Source of the DNA: Winogradskyella ursingii
GTDB lineage: Bacteria; Bacteroidota; Bacteroidia; Flavobacteriales; Flavobacteriaceae
DNA length: 64,000 bases
Reading direction: 5' to 3'
Assembly (NCBI RefSeq): GCF_013403975.1
Contig: NZ_JABFDH010000001.1
Span: forward strand, 1 to 64,000
Shown one piece after another: positions 17,678 through 27,102 of the stretch (positions are counted from its first letter, which is position 1; every line of letters starts with the position of its first letter). Position numbers and translations under genes: made by a program. A model generated the notes under the pieces. It worked only from the letters and a program-made list of their open reading frames with translations, searched no databases and had not been told where the DNA came from.

Positions 17678-18026
17678 GTATGGCCTGTTTTGCAGCTTCT
17701 ACTGTTTTCTTGGAATTTCCGATAAAAATTTGATTGTTATTAATAATGACAGGACGTTTTAAAAAAGTATAATGTTCTAAAATATAGGATTTGTAGTTGG
17801 CTTCCGAGAGATTTTTTTCCTTCAAATTCAGTTCTTTGTATAGTCTTGCGCGTTTACTGAACAGATTTTCATAGCTACCTGCGAGATTTTTCATTTCCTC
17901 AAGTTGGGACGCGGTAATGGTTTCTGTTTTTATATCCTGAAGGTTGAATGATTGGGGTAAATCCAGCTCTTTTATAATGCGCTTGCAAGTCTCACAAGTG
18001 CTAAGGTGATATATCTTTTTCATCAA
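17670..18026 (-). CDS. ArsC/Spx-family thioredoxin-fold protein
   Basis: 118 residues. The N-terminal STCETCKR is the C-x2-C redox motif of ArsC/Spx-like proteins, with LKRPVIINNNQIFIG as the conserved cis-Pro region. It lacks evident arsenate-resistance neighbours (no arsB or arsR), so an arsenate role is doubtful; a general thiol-redox or regulatory function is as likely. First gene of the operon with the EamA transporter and acyltransferase. Confidence 0.85.
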   Translation of the reverse strand: MMKKIYHLSTCETCKRIIKELDLPQSFNLQDIKTETITASQLEEMKNLAGSYENLFSKRARLYKELNLKEKNLSEANYKSYILEHYTFLKRPVIINNNQIFIGNSKKTVEAAKQAIHE

Positions 18027-18161
18027 TTAATAGTGTTTATTTTTTTCACAACAGCAGAAATCTTTTTAATTTGCCTGTCTAGTGCTATCAACTACTTTTA
18101 AAGCTACAAAGTAACCTTATTTGAATTTAAAAATAAGCACATTTAAGAAAATTATATAGTT

Positions 18162-19412
18162 ATGGAATATTACTCAATCGCAACGATATTAATTGTGCTT
18201 TCAGCTGTATTTGGCTATATAAATGTAAGGTTCTTAAAGCTACCAATTACTATTGGCTTGATGCTTATTACCATTGTGTTTACAGTCATTTTAGTAGTAA
18301 TAGGTCAATTTGATGACACACTATTATTACAAGAGAAAGCTTTCATTTCAAAAATTGATTTTGAAACCGTTCTCTTGGATATTATGCTAAGTTTTCTGCT
18401 GTTCGCTGGAGCTCTACACACTAATTTTGACCAACTTAAAGTGCAGCGTGGGCCTATATTGGCTTTTGCTACATTTGGTGTTTTAATATCAACTTTCCTG
18501 GTGGGTACTGCCATTTTTTACATTTTACAATTATTCGGTTTTGAGATTTCATTTATTAACTGCCTACTATTTGGTGCTTTAATTTCGCCAACAGATCCAA
18601 TAGCGGTTTTAGGTATTTTGAAAAAAGCTGGTGCGCCTAAGAAGTTGGAAACTAAGATTGTGGGCGAATCGTTATTTAATGATGGAGTTGGAGTAGTGGT
18701 GTTTTTAACCATATATGCCATTGCATCTAAACCCGATGCCGCAATTGAATTTTCTGAAATTGCCACCCTGTTTGGTCAAGAGGTCATTGGTGGCATAGCT
18801 TTAGGTTTGCTTTTGGGTTGGATTACGTACAGATTAATGCGTTCAATAGACAACTACGAAATTGAAGTGATACTCACTATTTCTGCCGTAATGGGAGGTA
18901 CGATGTTGGCACATCAATTTCATTTATCTGCACCTTTAGCAATGGTAACAGCTGGATTAATTGTGGGGAATGATACTGTTAGAAATACAGCCATGTCCGA
19001 AATAACGGAAACGTATGTAGATAAGTTTTGGGAATTGATAGACGTATTGCTCAATACCGTTTTATTTGTTATGATAGGTATGGAAATGTTGGTTCTTACT
19101 TTTGGTGAAAATTATGTCTTTGTTGGATTATTGGCAATTCCTGTAATTCTTTTATGCCGTTATACATCTCTTTGGTTACCTGTAAAGTTCTTTTCAAAAC
19201 GATTGGACTTTGTGCCTAAAACCACCTTGATTATGACTTGGGGCGGATTACGTGGTGGAATTTCAATTGCTTTGGCTTTGAGCCTCACGGCAGATATGAA
19301 TCGAGAATTGTTTTTAGTAATCACTTATATTGTGGTAGTGGCATCAATTATAGGACAAGGGCTTACTGTTGAGCCTATTATTAAAAAACTGACTAGAAAT
19401 TCGATTAATTAA
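18162..19412 (+). CDS. Na+/H+ antiporter, CPA1 (NhaP-type)
   Basis: This 416-residue polytopic protein has about 12 helices. The ion-binding core is visible: ALISPTDPIAVLGILKK (the TDP motif of helix 5) and GESLFNDGVGVVVF (the ND motif of helix 6), plus WGGLRGGISIALAL near the C-terminus. There is no long cytoplasmic C-terminal regulatory domain. It exchanges sodium or potassium for protons, which suits a marine organism. Convergent with the next gene; the two coding regions overlap by 8 bases. Confidence 0.94.
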   Translation: MEYYSIATILIVLSAVFGYINVRFLKLPITIGLMLITIVFTVILVVIGQFDDTLLLQEKAFISKIDFETVLLDIMLSFLLFAGALHTNFDQLKVQRGPILAFATFGVLISTFLVGTAIFYILQLFGFEISFINCLLFGALISPTDPIAVLGILKKAGAPKKLETKIVGESLFNDGVGVVVFLTIYAIASKPDAAIEFSEIATLFGQEVIGGIALGLLLGWITYRLMRSIDNYEIEVILTISAVMGGTMLAHQFHLSAPLAMVTAGLIVGNDTVRNTAMSEITETYVDKFWELIDVLLNTVLFVMIGMEMLVLTFGENYVFVGLLAIPVILLCRYTSLWLPVKFFSKRLDFVPKTTLIMTWGGLRGGISIALALSLTADMNRELFLVITYIVVVASIIGQGLTVEPIIKKLTRNSIN

Positions 19413-20145
19413 AATTCAGATAAGGTAGAACATCCTCAAACGGAATTAAAAACTCTGTGTAGCCTTGATCATATGAAGCGACTTCGTAAACATTGTATAG
19501 CAAAATTAACCCATCGTCACTAAGTCCAATATTCTCCGGAAGTTGAAATGGTTTACCAAAGAAATAGTCTTCCATGCTTAACCCATTGTCATCGGCTTGA
19601 ATGGATTTTATAAAGTGTTCTTTTGCTAGATATTTAAAATTATTTACATCTTTTAATAGTTCTTTTTGGTCTATAATAGCGCCAGTTTTAGCATTGAGGT
19701 TTAAAAAATTAATTTTGTCATTGCCATGCGCTCCGCCTTTAAATTCATAGCTGCTTATGGCTAGTGTAATAATTTCATCAGATTTATAGGTAATTTCAGT
19801 TTCTACATGTAATTCCCATTTAGGGTCTGTCTCAGAAAAATCAGCTATAAAGGATTTGTATTCTTCGTCAAAAGATTTTAAAGCTTCTTTTAGGGTGTTT
19901 TTATTTTCGCCATTATTTATTGCTGATAAAATTCCTTTTTCAATGTTTTGGTTAAATTTTTCACTCAAATTGCCATTTCCTTTAACTTGGTCAAATGTTG
20001 CAGTAATATCTGCCCTATATGGTTCTTCAATTGTTTGAGTTTGAAAAACAATAGGTTCAGTTTCGCTTTCACAAGAATTAAAAAGCACTACAGTTAATAA
20101 AAAAAAGAAGAGGTTTTTCAACGCATAATAGGTTTTGTTAAACAT
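19405..20145 (-). CDS. DUF3298/DUF4163-type lipoprotein
   Basis: 246 residues with a lipobox (LFNSC, Cys at about 25). The central part corresponds to DUF4163 and the C-terminal region to DUF3298 (SSYEFKGGAHGNDKINFLNLNAKTG, then LSDDGLILLYNVYEVASYDQG and IPFEDVLPYL), as in RsiV-type proteins. It likely sits on the periplasmic side of a membrane. In RsiV the domain senses lysozyme, but no sigma factor is adjacent here, so no such role is implied. Confidence 0.85.
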   Translation of the reverse strand: MFNKTYYALKNLFFFLLTVVLFNSCESETEPIVFQTQTIEEPYRADITATFDQVKGNGNLSEKFNQNIEKGILSAINNGENKNTLKEALKSFDEEYKSFIADFSETDPKWELHVETEITYKSDEIITLAISSYEFKGGAHGNDKINFLNLNAKTGAIIDQKELLKDVNNFKYLAKEHFIKSIQADDNGLSMEDYFFGKPFQLPENIGLSDDGLILLYNVYEVASYDQGYTEFLIPFEDVLPYLNFN

Positions 20146-20261
20146 AGACTAAAGGTATTATATACTTTTCAATACAACGAATTATCGTTTAATTTTGTTA
20201 TTATTAAAAGCGTTCTTTTTTAGAAATTGAAATTATTTTGTCTTAGACTAAAACTTATCTT

Positions 20262-21401
20262 ATGAAATTCAATACAAGAACAATACATGGTGGTCAAAAA
20301 CCTGATCCTGCTTACGGTTCGGTGATGCCACCAATTTATCAAACTTCGACCTTTGCACAGTCCACTCCAGGAGGGCATAAAGGATTTGAATATTCGCGTA
20401 GCGCCAATCCAACCAGGACGGCTTTAGAAAACTGTCTGGCAAGTTTAGAAAATGGAAGTTATGGGTTGGCTTTTGCATCAGGTTTAGCAGCTATTGATGC
20501 TGTTTTAAAATTGTTGGAGCCTGGTGATGAGGTTGTATCTACAAGTGATTTATATGGCGGTAGTTACAGATTATTCACTAAGATTTATGAGAATTTTGGA
20601 ATTAAGTTTCATTTTATAAACATGAATAATGTTGAAGATATAGAAGCCTATATCACGCACGATACCAAATTGATTTGGGTAGAAACGCCGACCAATCCTA
20701 TGATGAATATCATTGATATTGTTGCGGTTGCTAAAATCGCCAAAAAACATGAAGTGATGCTTGCTGTAGATAACACATTCGCCACACCATATTTGCAGCA
20801 GCCTTTGGATTTAGGTGCAGACATTGTAATGCATTCCGTTACAAAGTATTTGGGTGGACATAGTGATTTGATTATGGGTGCGTTAGTTGTAAATGATAAA
20901 GATTTGGCGGACCGTCTGTACTTTATTCAAAATGCTATTGGTGCTGTTTGTGGACCGCAAGATGCTTTTTTAGCGCTTCGTGGTATTAAAACTTTACACC
21001 TTAGAATGCAGCGTCATTGCGAGAACGGGAAGGCAGTCGCTGAGTATCTTAGAAACCATCCAAAAATCGAAAATGTGAATTGGCCAGGTTTTAAAGATCA
21101 TGCCAACCATGAAATTGCAAAGAAACAAATGAAAGGCTTTGGCGGCATGGTTTCCTTTACGACAAAAGGAAATAATTATGATGAAGCCATAAAAATTATT
21201 GAAAATTTAAAGGTTTTCACTTTAGCAGAATCACTTGGTGGTGTGGAGTCATTAGCTGGTCATCCAGCAAGTATGACACATGCCAGTATCCCAAAAGAAG
21301 AACGTGAGCAAGCAGGTGTCGTTGATTCCTTAATAAGATTGAGCGTTGGCATTGAAGACGAGGCTGATTTAATCAATGATTTAAAACAAGCTATAGGATA
21401 G
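20262..21401 (+). CDS. cystathionine gamma-synthase/lyase family PLP enzyme
   Basis: A 379-residue Cys/Met-metabolism PLP enzyme. Visible motifs: FEYSRSANPTRTALE, the AFASGLAAIDAV phosphate-binding region, VETPTNPMMNIID, AVDNTFATPYLQQP, and the PLP lysine in MHSVTKYLGGHSD. The C-terminal ESLGGVESLAGHPASMTH is complete. Sequence alone does not distinguish gamma-synthase (methionine synthesis) from gamma-lyase (cysteine synthesis), so no symbol is given. Monocistronic. Confidence 0.92.
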   Translation: MKFNTRTIHGGQKPDPAYGSVMPPIYQTSTFAQSTPGGHKGFEYSRSANPTRTALENCLASLENGSYGLAFASGLAAIDAVLKLLEPGDEVVSTSDLYGGSYRLFTKIYENFGIKFHFINMNNVEDIEAYITHDTKLIWVETPTNPMMNIIDIVAVAKIAKKHEVMLAVDNTFATPYLQQPLDLGADIVMHSVTKYLGGHSDLIMGALVVNDKDLADRLYFIQNAIGAVCGPQDAFLALRGIKTLHLRMQRHCENGKAVAEYLRNHPKIENVNWPGFKDHANHEIAKKQMKGFGGMVSFTTKGNNYDEAIKIIENLKVFTLAESLGGVESLAGHPASMTHASIPKEEREQAGVVDSLIRLSVGIEDEADLINDLKQAIG

Positions 21402-21423
21402 ATATAATTCTTATTGTAAATCA

Positions 21424-21460
21424 AGAAAAGGCCAAATCTAAATGATTTAGTCTTTTATTT
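21424..21460. terminator. probable terminator between convergent genes
   Basis: AAAAG...CTTTT outer and AAATC/GATTT inner stems followed by TATTTTAT. AT-rich, so weaker than the others. Confidence 0.5.
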
Positions 21461-21477
21461 TATAATAATATCAAGTT

Positions 21478-22281
21478 CTAATCGATGTAATAGATGTATC
21501 CAAAATTGAACCAAGCCAACCAATCATTGTTTTTGTTGGAAGGTAACTTATGATCTAAACCATCTACAAAATCGTCGAAATAATACTGCCATCTTAGTTC
21601 TACAAACAAATCGGATAGTACAGATAGTTTGTAGCGCGTTCCAATACTTGCCACAACAGACCATGTAGTGCCAGACTCTGCGCTTACAAAAGGATCACCT
21701 CCTGATACATTTTCCCAAGGATTATAAAAGTTATTGTTGTTGTTTGGATCGGAATCGCCAAAAGAAGTTGCTACGCTTGGGTTATAAGAAACAAAATGTG
21801 CACCGAGTGCCCCAAAGGGAGCAAATGAATAGACTCCAGCCGAAAAGGCTCTAATGCTCAAAGGAAAATATTCTAATTGCATACCAATATCCCAATTTTG
21901 GGCTTCACCGGTATGTGCTCTAAGTTGGTCTGCTTCCTCACTGGTTTTTGATGCGTCAACAAATTCGCCAAAATGTTGCAAACTTGTTTTGTTCCAAGCG
22001 ATTTCACTTCTTAATTTAAAATGATCGTTAAAATATTTATCTGTGGTATAGCAGTTACAATCTGCGCGGTAAGCAAAGTTTATATAGTGAACAATACCTA
22101 CAGAAATTCCGGTATTGCCCGCGTTAGTTTCAAGATTTCGCCGTACCCCAAAATCAGATTGGAAAGCAACAGGGCCAACAAAAGCTCCTAACTCATGCGA
22201 AAAGCCTAATTGAGAATAACTTAACTGCATTGAAAACAACAATGCCAAAGCTATTAATGGATTTTTAAATTTTACTCCCAT
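21478..22281 (-). CDS. secreted outer-membrane protein, THC0290_0291-like family
   Basis: 267 residues with a signal peptide (about 1-23, ending SYSQ). It opens with LGFSHELGAFVGPVAFQSDFG and contains FAYRADCNCYTTDKYFNDHFKLRSEI, a pattern I associate with a conserved flavobacterial family named after THC0290_0291 of Flavobacterium psychrophilum. Alternating aromatic beta strands near the C-terminus (FVELRWQYYFDDFVDG and WFNFGYIYYID) suggest an outer-membrane beta barrel. Function unknown. Confidence 0.7.
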   Translation of the reverse strand: MGVKFKNPLIALALLFSMQLSYSQLGFSHELGAFVGPVAFQSDFGVRRNLETNAGNTGISVGIVHYINFAYRADCNCYTTDKYFNDHFKLRSEIAWNKTSLQHFGEFVDASKTSEEADQLRAHTGEAQNWDIGMQLEYFPLSIRAFSAGVYSFAPFGALGAHFVSYNPSVATSFGDSDPNNNNNFYNPWENVSGGDPFVSAESGTTWSVVASIGTRYKLSVLSDLFVELRWQYYFDDFVDGLDHKLPSNKNNDWLAWFNFGYIYYID

Positions 22282-22500
22282 AAGTCTTCAAAAGTTTAGG
22301 CTCCTGCCGAACAAATATATAAAAACTCGATGAACTACAAAATAAAACGGATAAAATGCAATAAATTTTATTTATATCTAAATTTAAACGAAAATCGTGA
22401 GAAATAAATTCCCTTTGAGAATATAAAAAAATAAACTGTTATTTTTACAGATAACGTATCTTTACGCCCAATTAGTCACAATTTATTAATAATACTATAT

Positions 22501-23844
22501 ATGAAAGATAAAATTGAAGCTTTTTTAGAAATAGTCAAGGAACGCAACGGTCATGAACCAGAATTCCTTCAGGCAGTCCAAGAGGTTGCTGAAACGGTAA
22601 TTCCTTACATCGCTAAGCACGAGATTTATAATGGGAAAAACATTCTGTTGAGAATGGTGGAGCCTGAAAGATTAATATCATTTAGGGTTTGCTGGGTAGA
22701 TGACGCTGGTGAGATACAAGTTAACAGAGGTTATAGAATCCAAATGAATTCTGCTATTGGACCATACAAAGGAGGTTTGCGTTTTCATCCTACGGTAAAT
22801 GCTAGTATCTTAAAGTTTCTAGCTTTTGAGCAAGTATTCAAAAATTCCTTAACTACGCTTCCTATGGGTGGAGGTAAAGGAGGTTCTGATTTCGATCCAA
22901 AAGGAAAATCGGACAACGAGATTATGCGTTTTTGTCATGCATTTATGACCGAATTATTTAGACATATAGGTCACAATACTGATGTACCTGCAGGTGATAT
23001 TGGTGTAGGAGCTAGAGAAATCGGTTTTATGTTCGGTATGTATAAAAAATTGAACAATACATTTACCGGTGTGTTAACTGGTAAGGGACAGTCTTGGGGT
23101 GGATCTCTAATCAGACCCGAAGCCACAGGCTATGGTACTGTGTATTTTGCACAGAATATGTTGCAAAGAAAAGGAGACTCTTTCGAAGGCAAGGAGGTAG
23201 TGATTTCAGGTTCTGGTAACGTGGCACAATTTGCAGCAGAAAAAGCTTTAGAGCTTGGTGCAAAAGTACTCACGCTTTCTGATTCAGGCGGATATATTTA
23301 CGACGCAGAAGGAATCGACACAGAGAAATTAAAACACATTATGTTCATAAAGAATGAGAAACGTGGAAGAATAAGCGAATATCTGGATAAGTATCCATCT
23401 GCAAAATATGTAGAAGGAGGGCGACCATGGTCTGTAAAATGTGATATTGCGTTACCTTGTGCTACTCAAAATGAATTGAACGGAGAAGAAGCTAAAGCAT
23501 TGATAGACAATGGCTGTATGTGTGTTTCTGAAGGGGCAAATATGCCTTCAACTCCAGAAGCGATCCACGAATTTCAAAAGGCCAAAATCTTATTCGCACC
23601 TGGTAAAGCATCCAATGCTGGAGGTGTGGCAACATCAGGTTTAGAAATGAGCCAAAACTCATTACGATTAAGCTGGACGAGAAAAGAAGTTGATGACAAG
23701 CTAAAGGTTATCATGGAAAATATTCACAATTCTTGTGTAGAATATGGCGCTAACGAAGATGGTTCTATAGATTATATAAAAGGTGCAAACATTGCAGGTT
23801 TTGTAAAAGTAGCTGATGCTATGTTGGCTCAAGGAGTTATCTAA
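22501..23844 (+). CDS. gdhA: glutamate dehydrogenase (NADP-type)
   Basis: 447 residues, the hexameric GdhA length. It interconverts 2-oxoglutarate plus ammonium and glutamate. PYKGGLRFHP and LPMGGGKGGSDFDPKGK hold the substrate lysines; VPAGDIGVGAREIG the catalytic Asp; the Rossmann domain contains VVISGSGNVAQFA. The NADP preference is inferred from overall similarity to the 450-residue type. Monocistronic, closed by the hairpin at 23866-23900. The 219-base upstream region contains TATCTTTA at 22457-22464 (one mismatch from the -7 consensus) and nothing else recognisable. Confidence 0.96.
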   Translation: MKDKIEAFLEIVKERNGHEPEFLQAVQEVAETVIPYIAKHEIYNGKNILLRMVEPERLISFRVCWVDDAGEIQVNRGYRIQMNSAIGPYKGGLRFHPTVNASILKFLAFEQVFKNSLTTLPMGGGKGGSDFDPKGKSDNEIMRFCHAFMTELFRHIGHNTDVPAGDIGVGAREIGFMFGMYKKLNNTFTGVLTGKGQSWGGSLIRPEATGYGTVYFAQNMLQRKGDSFEGKEVVISGSGNVAQFAAEKALELGAKVLTLSDSGGYIYDAEGIDTEKLKHIMFIKNEKRGRISEYLDKYPSAKYVEGGRPWSVKCDIALPCATQNELNGEEAKALIDNGCMCVSEGANMPSTPEAIHEFQKAKILFAPGKASNAGGVATSGLEMSQNSLRLSWTRKEVDDKLKVIMENIHNSCVEYGANEDGSIDYIKGANIAGFVKVADAMLAQGVI

Positions 23845-23865
23845 ATATAATTAGAATGTATATAT

Positions 23866-23900
23866 AAAGCTTTCAGGTTAATTCTTGAAAGCTTTTTTTT
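23866..23900 (+). terminator. gdhA terminator
   Basis: AAAGCTTTCA/TGAAAGCTTT stem with a ten-base loop followed by a T-run. Confidence 0.92.
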
Positions 23901-23944
23901 ATGACTTAACATATGATAAGCCCTATATTATCGTTACTATTAAA

Positions 23945-23952
23945 TATATTTG
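23945..23952 (+). promoter_or_regulatory. porZ promoter -7 box
   Basis: TATATTTG fits TAnnTTTG, 18 bases before the porZ ATG; no clear TTG at -33. Confidence 0.55.
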
Positions 23953-23970
23953 GACAAACAGAATTGTTGA

Positions 23971-26358
23971 ATGAAAAAAACTATTTTCAGTCTTTTCTTA
24001 ATTACCCTTGGTGTTTGTAACTTCATATCCGCACAAGACTTTTCGGCACTTTGGCAATCACATTTTTCTTATAACAGAATTGTAGATGTAGTTGCTGGAG
24101 AAGATAAAATCTACGGGGCGGCTCAAAATTCCGTTTTTAGTTACGATACTAATTCTCTGGAGATAGAGACAATTACAACAGTTGAAGGACTTTCAGGAAA
24201 TTTAATCACAACTATTTATTATAGCACAGCATATCAATATTTATTAGTAGGCTATGAAACTGGGCTTATTGAAATTTACTCCGAAGAAGATAAATCTGTA
24301 CTATCTGTAGTTGCTATATTAGATAAGGTTAATGTCACCCCCGAAAATAAGCGCATCAATCATTTCTATGAAAATAATGGACTAATCTACATATCTACTG
24401 ATTTCGGAATTACAGTTTATGATTTAAATCGTTTAGAGTTTGGGGACACTTATTTTATAGGTGACGGAGGAGCGCAAATTAGCGTTAAGCAAGTTTCAAT
24501 CTTAAACAACGAAATTTACGCTGCTTGTTATAATAACAATGGATTAAAAAAAGCAAATTTAGATAATCCCAACCTTATAGATTTTCAACAATGGGAAACT
24601 ATAATCGCAGGAAATTATTATACCATAAGTTCTTTAAACGATAAAATATATTCTGTGCGGTCAAACAGGGTGTTATATGAGATCGATGGTGCTTCTATAA
24701 CTACTTTATTTACCTTTCCCACACTGCCTTCCGATGCTGAGGTGGCAAATCAAAATTTTATTGTCTCAACATTAAACAATGTATATGTTTATAATGAGAA
24801 CATAGAGCTCGTTAATACATATCAGCCCAATGCAGAGTTTGATACTGGATTTACTTCTGCAACCATAGTAAATTCAAATGTTTATATCGGTACGCAAGAT
24901 TTGGGTGTTCTTAGAATTCCTATTGACGAGAATGACACCTATATTCAAGTAAAACCAAATGGACCATTGTTTAATAGTGTTTTTAGGTTAGACGCTACTA
25001 CAGGTACTGTTTGGGCAACCTATGGTGAATTTACACCCGATTTAAATCCGTTTCCTTTAAACTCTAGAGGGTTGAGTTATCGTGATGATGACCTTTGGAC
25101 AAATATTCCTTTTGATAGTCTATTGGGAGCAAGAGAACTAAATATTATTACACCGAACACTTTTAACCCAAACCAAGTATTCGTTAGTTCCTTTAAAGAT
25201 GGCATTTTAGAATTAAACAATTTTGAGCCTACGGTTTTATATAATCAAACCAATAGCGGTCTGGAATCTTTAAGCCTTCCTAATGATCCTAGTTTTGTTG
25301 GGATAAGAATTTCGGGAACTACCTTTGACAGAAGCGGTTTAATGTGGGTTTTAAATAGTAGAGTAGATGAAGCCTTAAAATCATATGACCCAATTACTGG
25401 CAATTGGCAAGGTTATAGCTTTTCAAGCTTAATTGAAGATCCATTAAATGATGAAATTGGTTTTTTTGATTTGGTTGTAGATAATAATGGTACCAAATGG
25501 ATAGGTTCTTACACTAATGGACTCATAGCCTATAATGAAAATATTTCTGACGGACCTTTGAGAAATATTAATTCTGAAAATCAAAATGTTTCTCCTTTCT
25601 CAAGATTTACTGCTTTAGCACTGGATAACAGAAACCAGTTATGGATTGGTACAACTTTTGGCTTACGTGTGTTGTTTAATACAGCAGGGTTTTATGATGA
25701 CCCAAATCCTACACTCAGTCAAATCATTATTTTAGAAGATGGAATACCTAAAGAATTATTAGAAGACCAATCTATTAATGCTATTCGAGTAGATGGCTCT
25801 AACAATAAATGGATAGGAACAGCAGATGCCGGAGCTTTCTACGTGACGTCAGACGGACAAGAGACAATATATCATTTCACTACAGATAATTCTCCATTGC
25901 CTTCTAATAGTGTGAATGATATTTCCATAGATCCTAATGATGGGATAGTTTATATAGCAACCACAAACGGACTTGTTTCTTTTACCTCTGGCGGATCTGA
26001 ACCAACGGAAACGTTAGATGATGCTTTTGTGTATCCTAATCCGGTTCGTCCTGAATATGATATCCTAGGCTTTAATAATTTAAATGATATTAATAAAGGA
26101 GTCAAAATTTCTGGATTAACCGAACGTGTAAATATTAAGATAACCGATATAGAAGGTAATCTAGTGGCCGAAGCGCAATCTGGTGTAAATCTTAGATCTT
26201 CTGGCGCTAACTATAATTTTGCAATTGATGGTGGCACTGCTATTTGGAATGGGAAAAATCTAGCAAATTCTGTCGTGTCTACTGGTGTGTATTTGATAAT
26301 GATTTCAGATTTGGATTCATTTGAAACCAAGGTGTTAAAAGTACTTATAGTTAGATAA
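23971..26358 (+). CDS. porZ: type IX secretion protein PorZ
   Basis: This 795-residue protein has a signal peptide (about 1-21, ending SAQ), then two WD40/two-component-regulator-like beta-propeller regions with repeats such as GLSGNLITTIYY, NNGLIYISTDFGITVYDL, NNGTKWIGSYTNGLIAYN and NNKWIGTADAGAFYV. The C-terminal domain (YPNPVRPEYD to KVLIVR) resembles a T9SS sorting domain, as in known PorZ. In Porphyromonas, PorZ is part of the surface attachment complex that delivers anionic LPS to the sortase PorU. recO follows after 4 bases, a conserved flavobacterial pair. It provides the machinery for cargo such as the proteins at 2226 and 29585. Confidence 0.9.
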   Translation: MKKTIFSLFLITLGVCNFISAQDFSALWQSHFSYNRIVDVVAGEDKIYGAAQNSVFSYDTNSLEIETITTVEGLSGNLITTIYYSTAYQYLLVGYETGLIEIYSEEDKSVLSVVAILDKVNVTPENKRINHFYENNGLIYISTDFGITVYDLNRLEFGDTYFIGDGGAQISVKQVSILNNEIYAACYNNNGLKKANLDNPNLIDFQQWETIIAGNYYTISSLNDKIYSVRSNRVLYEIDGASITTLFTFPTLPSDAEVANQNFIVSTLNNVYVYNENIELVNTYQPNAEFDTGFTSATIVNSNVYIGTQDLGVLRIPIDENDTYIQVKPNGPLFNSVFRLDATTGTVWATYGEFTPDLNPFPLNSRGLSYRDDDLWTNIPFDSLLGARELNIITPNTFNPNQVFVSSFKDGILELNNFEPTVLYNQTNSGLESLSLPNDPSFVGIRISGTTFDRSGLMWVLNSRVDEALKSYDPITGNWQGYSFSSLIEDPLNDEIGFFDLVVDNNGTKWIGSYTNGLIAYNENISDGPLRNINSENQNVSPFSRFTALALDNRNQLWIGTTFGLRVLFNTAGFYDDPNPTLSQIIILEDGIPKELLEDQSINAIRVDGSNNKWIGTADAGAFYVTSDGQETIYHFTTDNSPLPSNSVNDISIDPNDGIVYIATTNGLVSFTSGGSEPTETLDDAFVYPNPVRPEYDILGFNNLNDINKGVKISGLTERVNIKITDIEGNLVAEAQSGVNLRSSGANYNFAIDGGTAIWNGKNLANSVVSTGVYLIMISDLDSFETKVLKVLIVR

Positions 26359-26362
26359 ATTT

Positions 26363-27082
26363 ATGCTCACCAAAAATAAAGGTATTGTACTGTCTAAAAT
26401 TAAATATAGAGACAACGATCTCATTGTAAAATGCTATACGCAGCAGCGAGGTGTTGTAAGTTACATCCTTAGAGGTGTTTTAAAGTCAAAAAAAAGCCAA
26501 GCCAAGACCGTATACTTTCAAGCACTATCACAATTAATTTTAGAAGAGGTTTACAAACCAAAATTATCACTCCACTCCATTAAAGAAGTAAAACTAAATT
26601 ATGTATATACAAGCCTACATACCAATGTCTATAAAAGCGCTATAGTTTTATTTTTGGCAGAAATACTTTCCAGCGTATTAAAGGAAGAAGAAAAAAATGA
26701 AAGTCTTTATAACTATTTAGAGACCGCACTACAATATTTAGATAGCGAGGATAGCTTTGCAAATTTTCATTTATTGTTTTTGTTGAGACTCACTCGTTAT
26801 CTTGGTTTTCAGCCGGAAAATCTTAATAACGACCTCCCTTATTTTAACCTTCAGTCTGGTGTTTTTGAACAAAACGACATGGGAATGTATTCGATTTCTG
26901 GTGAAAATTTAACACTGCTTAAACGCTTGTTGGGCATAAATTTTGATGCTTTACAAACTGTAAAAATAAATGCAAAGCAAAGACAAGTTTTTTTGAATAT
27001 GTTATTGTATTATTTTGAATTACATTTGGGTGGTTTTAGAAAACCCAAATCCTTACAAGTACTTAATGATGTATTTCATTAA
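26363..27082 (+). CDS. recO: DNA repair protein RecO
   Basis: 239 residues with an N-terminal OB fold (KGIVLSKIKYRDNDLIVKCYTQQRG) and a helical C-terminal domain. RecO works with RecR to load RecA on SSB-coated DNA. The zinc cysteines seen in some RecO proteins are absent, as is usual in Bacteroidota. Translated from the same transcript as porZ (4-base gap). Confidence 0.93.
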   Translation: MLTKNKGIVLSKIKYRDNDLIVKCYTQQRGVVSYILRGVLKSKKSQAKTVYFQALSQLILEEVYKPKLSLHSIKEVKLNYVYTSLHTNVYKSAIVLFLAEILSSVLKEEEKNESLYNYLETALQYLDSEDSFANFHLLFLLRLTRYLGFQPENLNNDLPYFNLQSGVFEQNDMGMYSISGENLTLLKRLLGINFDALQTVKINAKQRQVFLNMLLYYFELHLGGFRKPKSLQVLNDVFH

Positions 27083-27102
27083 GCTTTATATGAAACGATT
27101 TA

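Noticed and set aside
17670-18026. Arsenate-resistance operon
   Set aside because: The C-x2-C ArsC-like protein has no arsB, acr3 or arsR neighbours; the family is broad.
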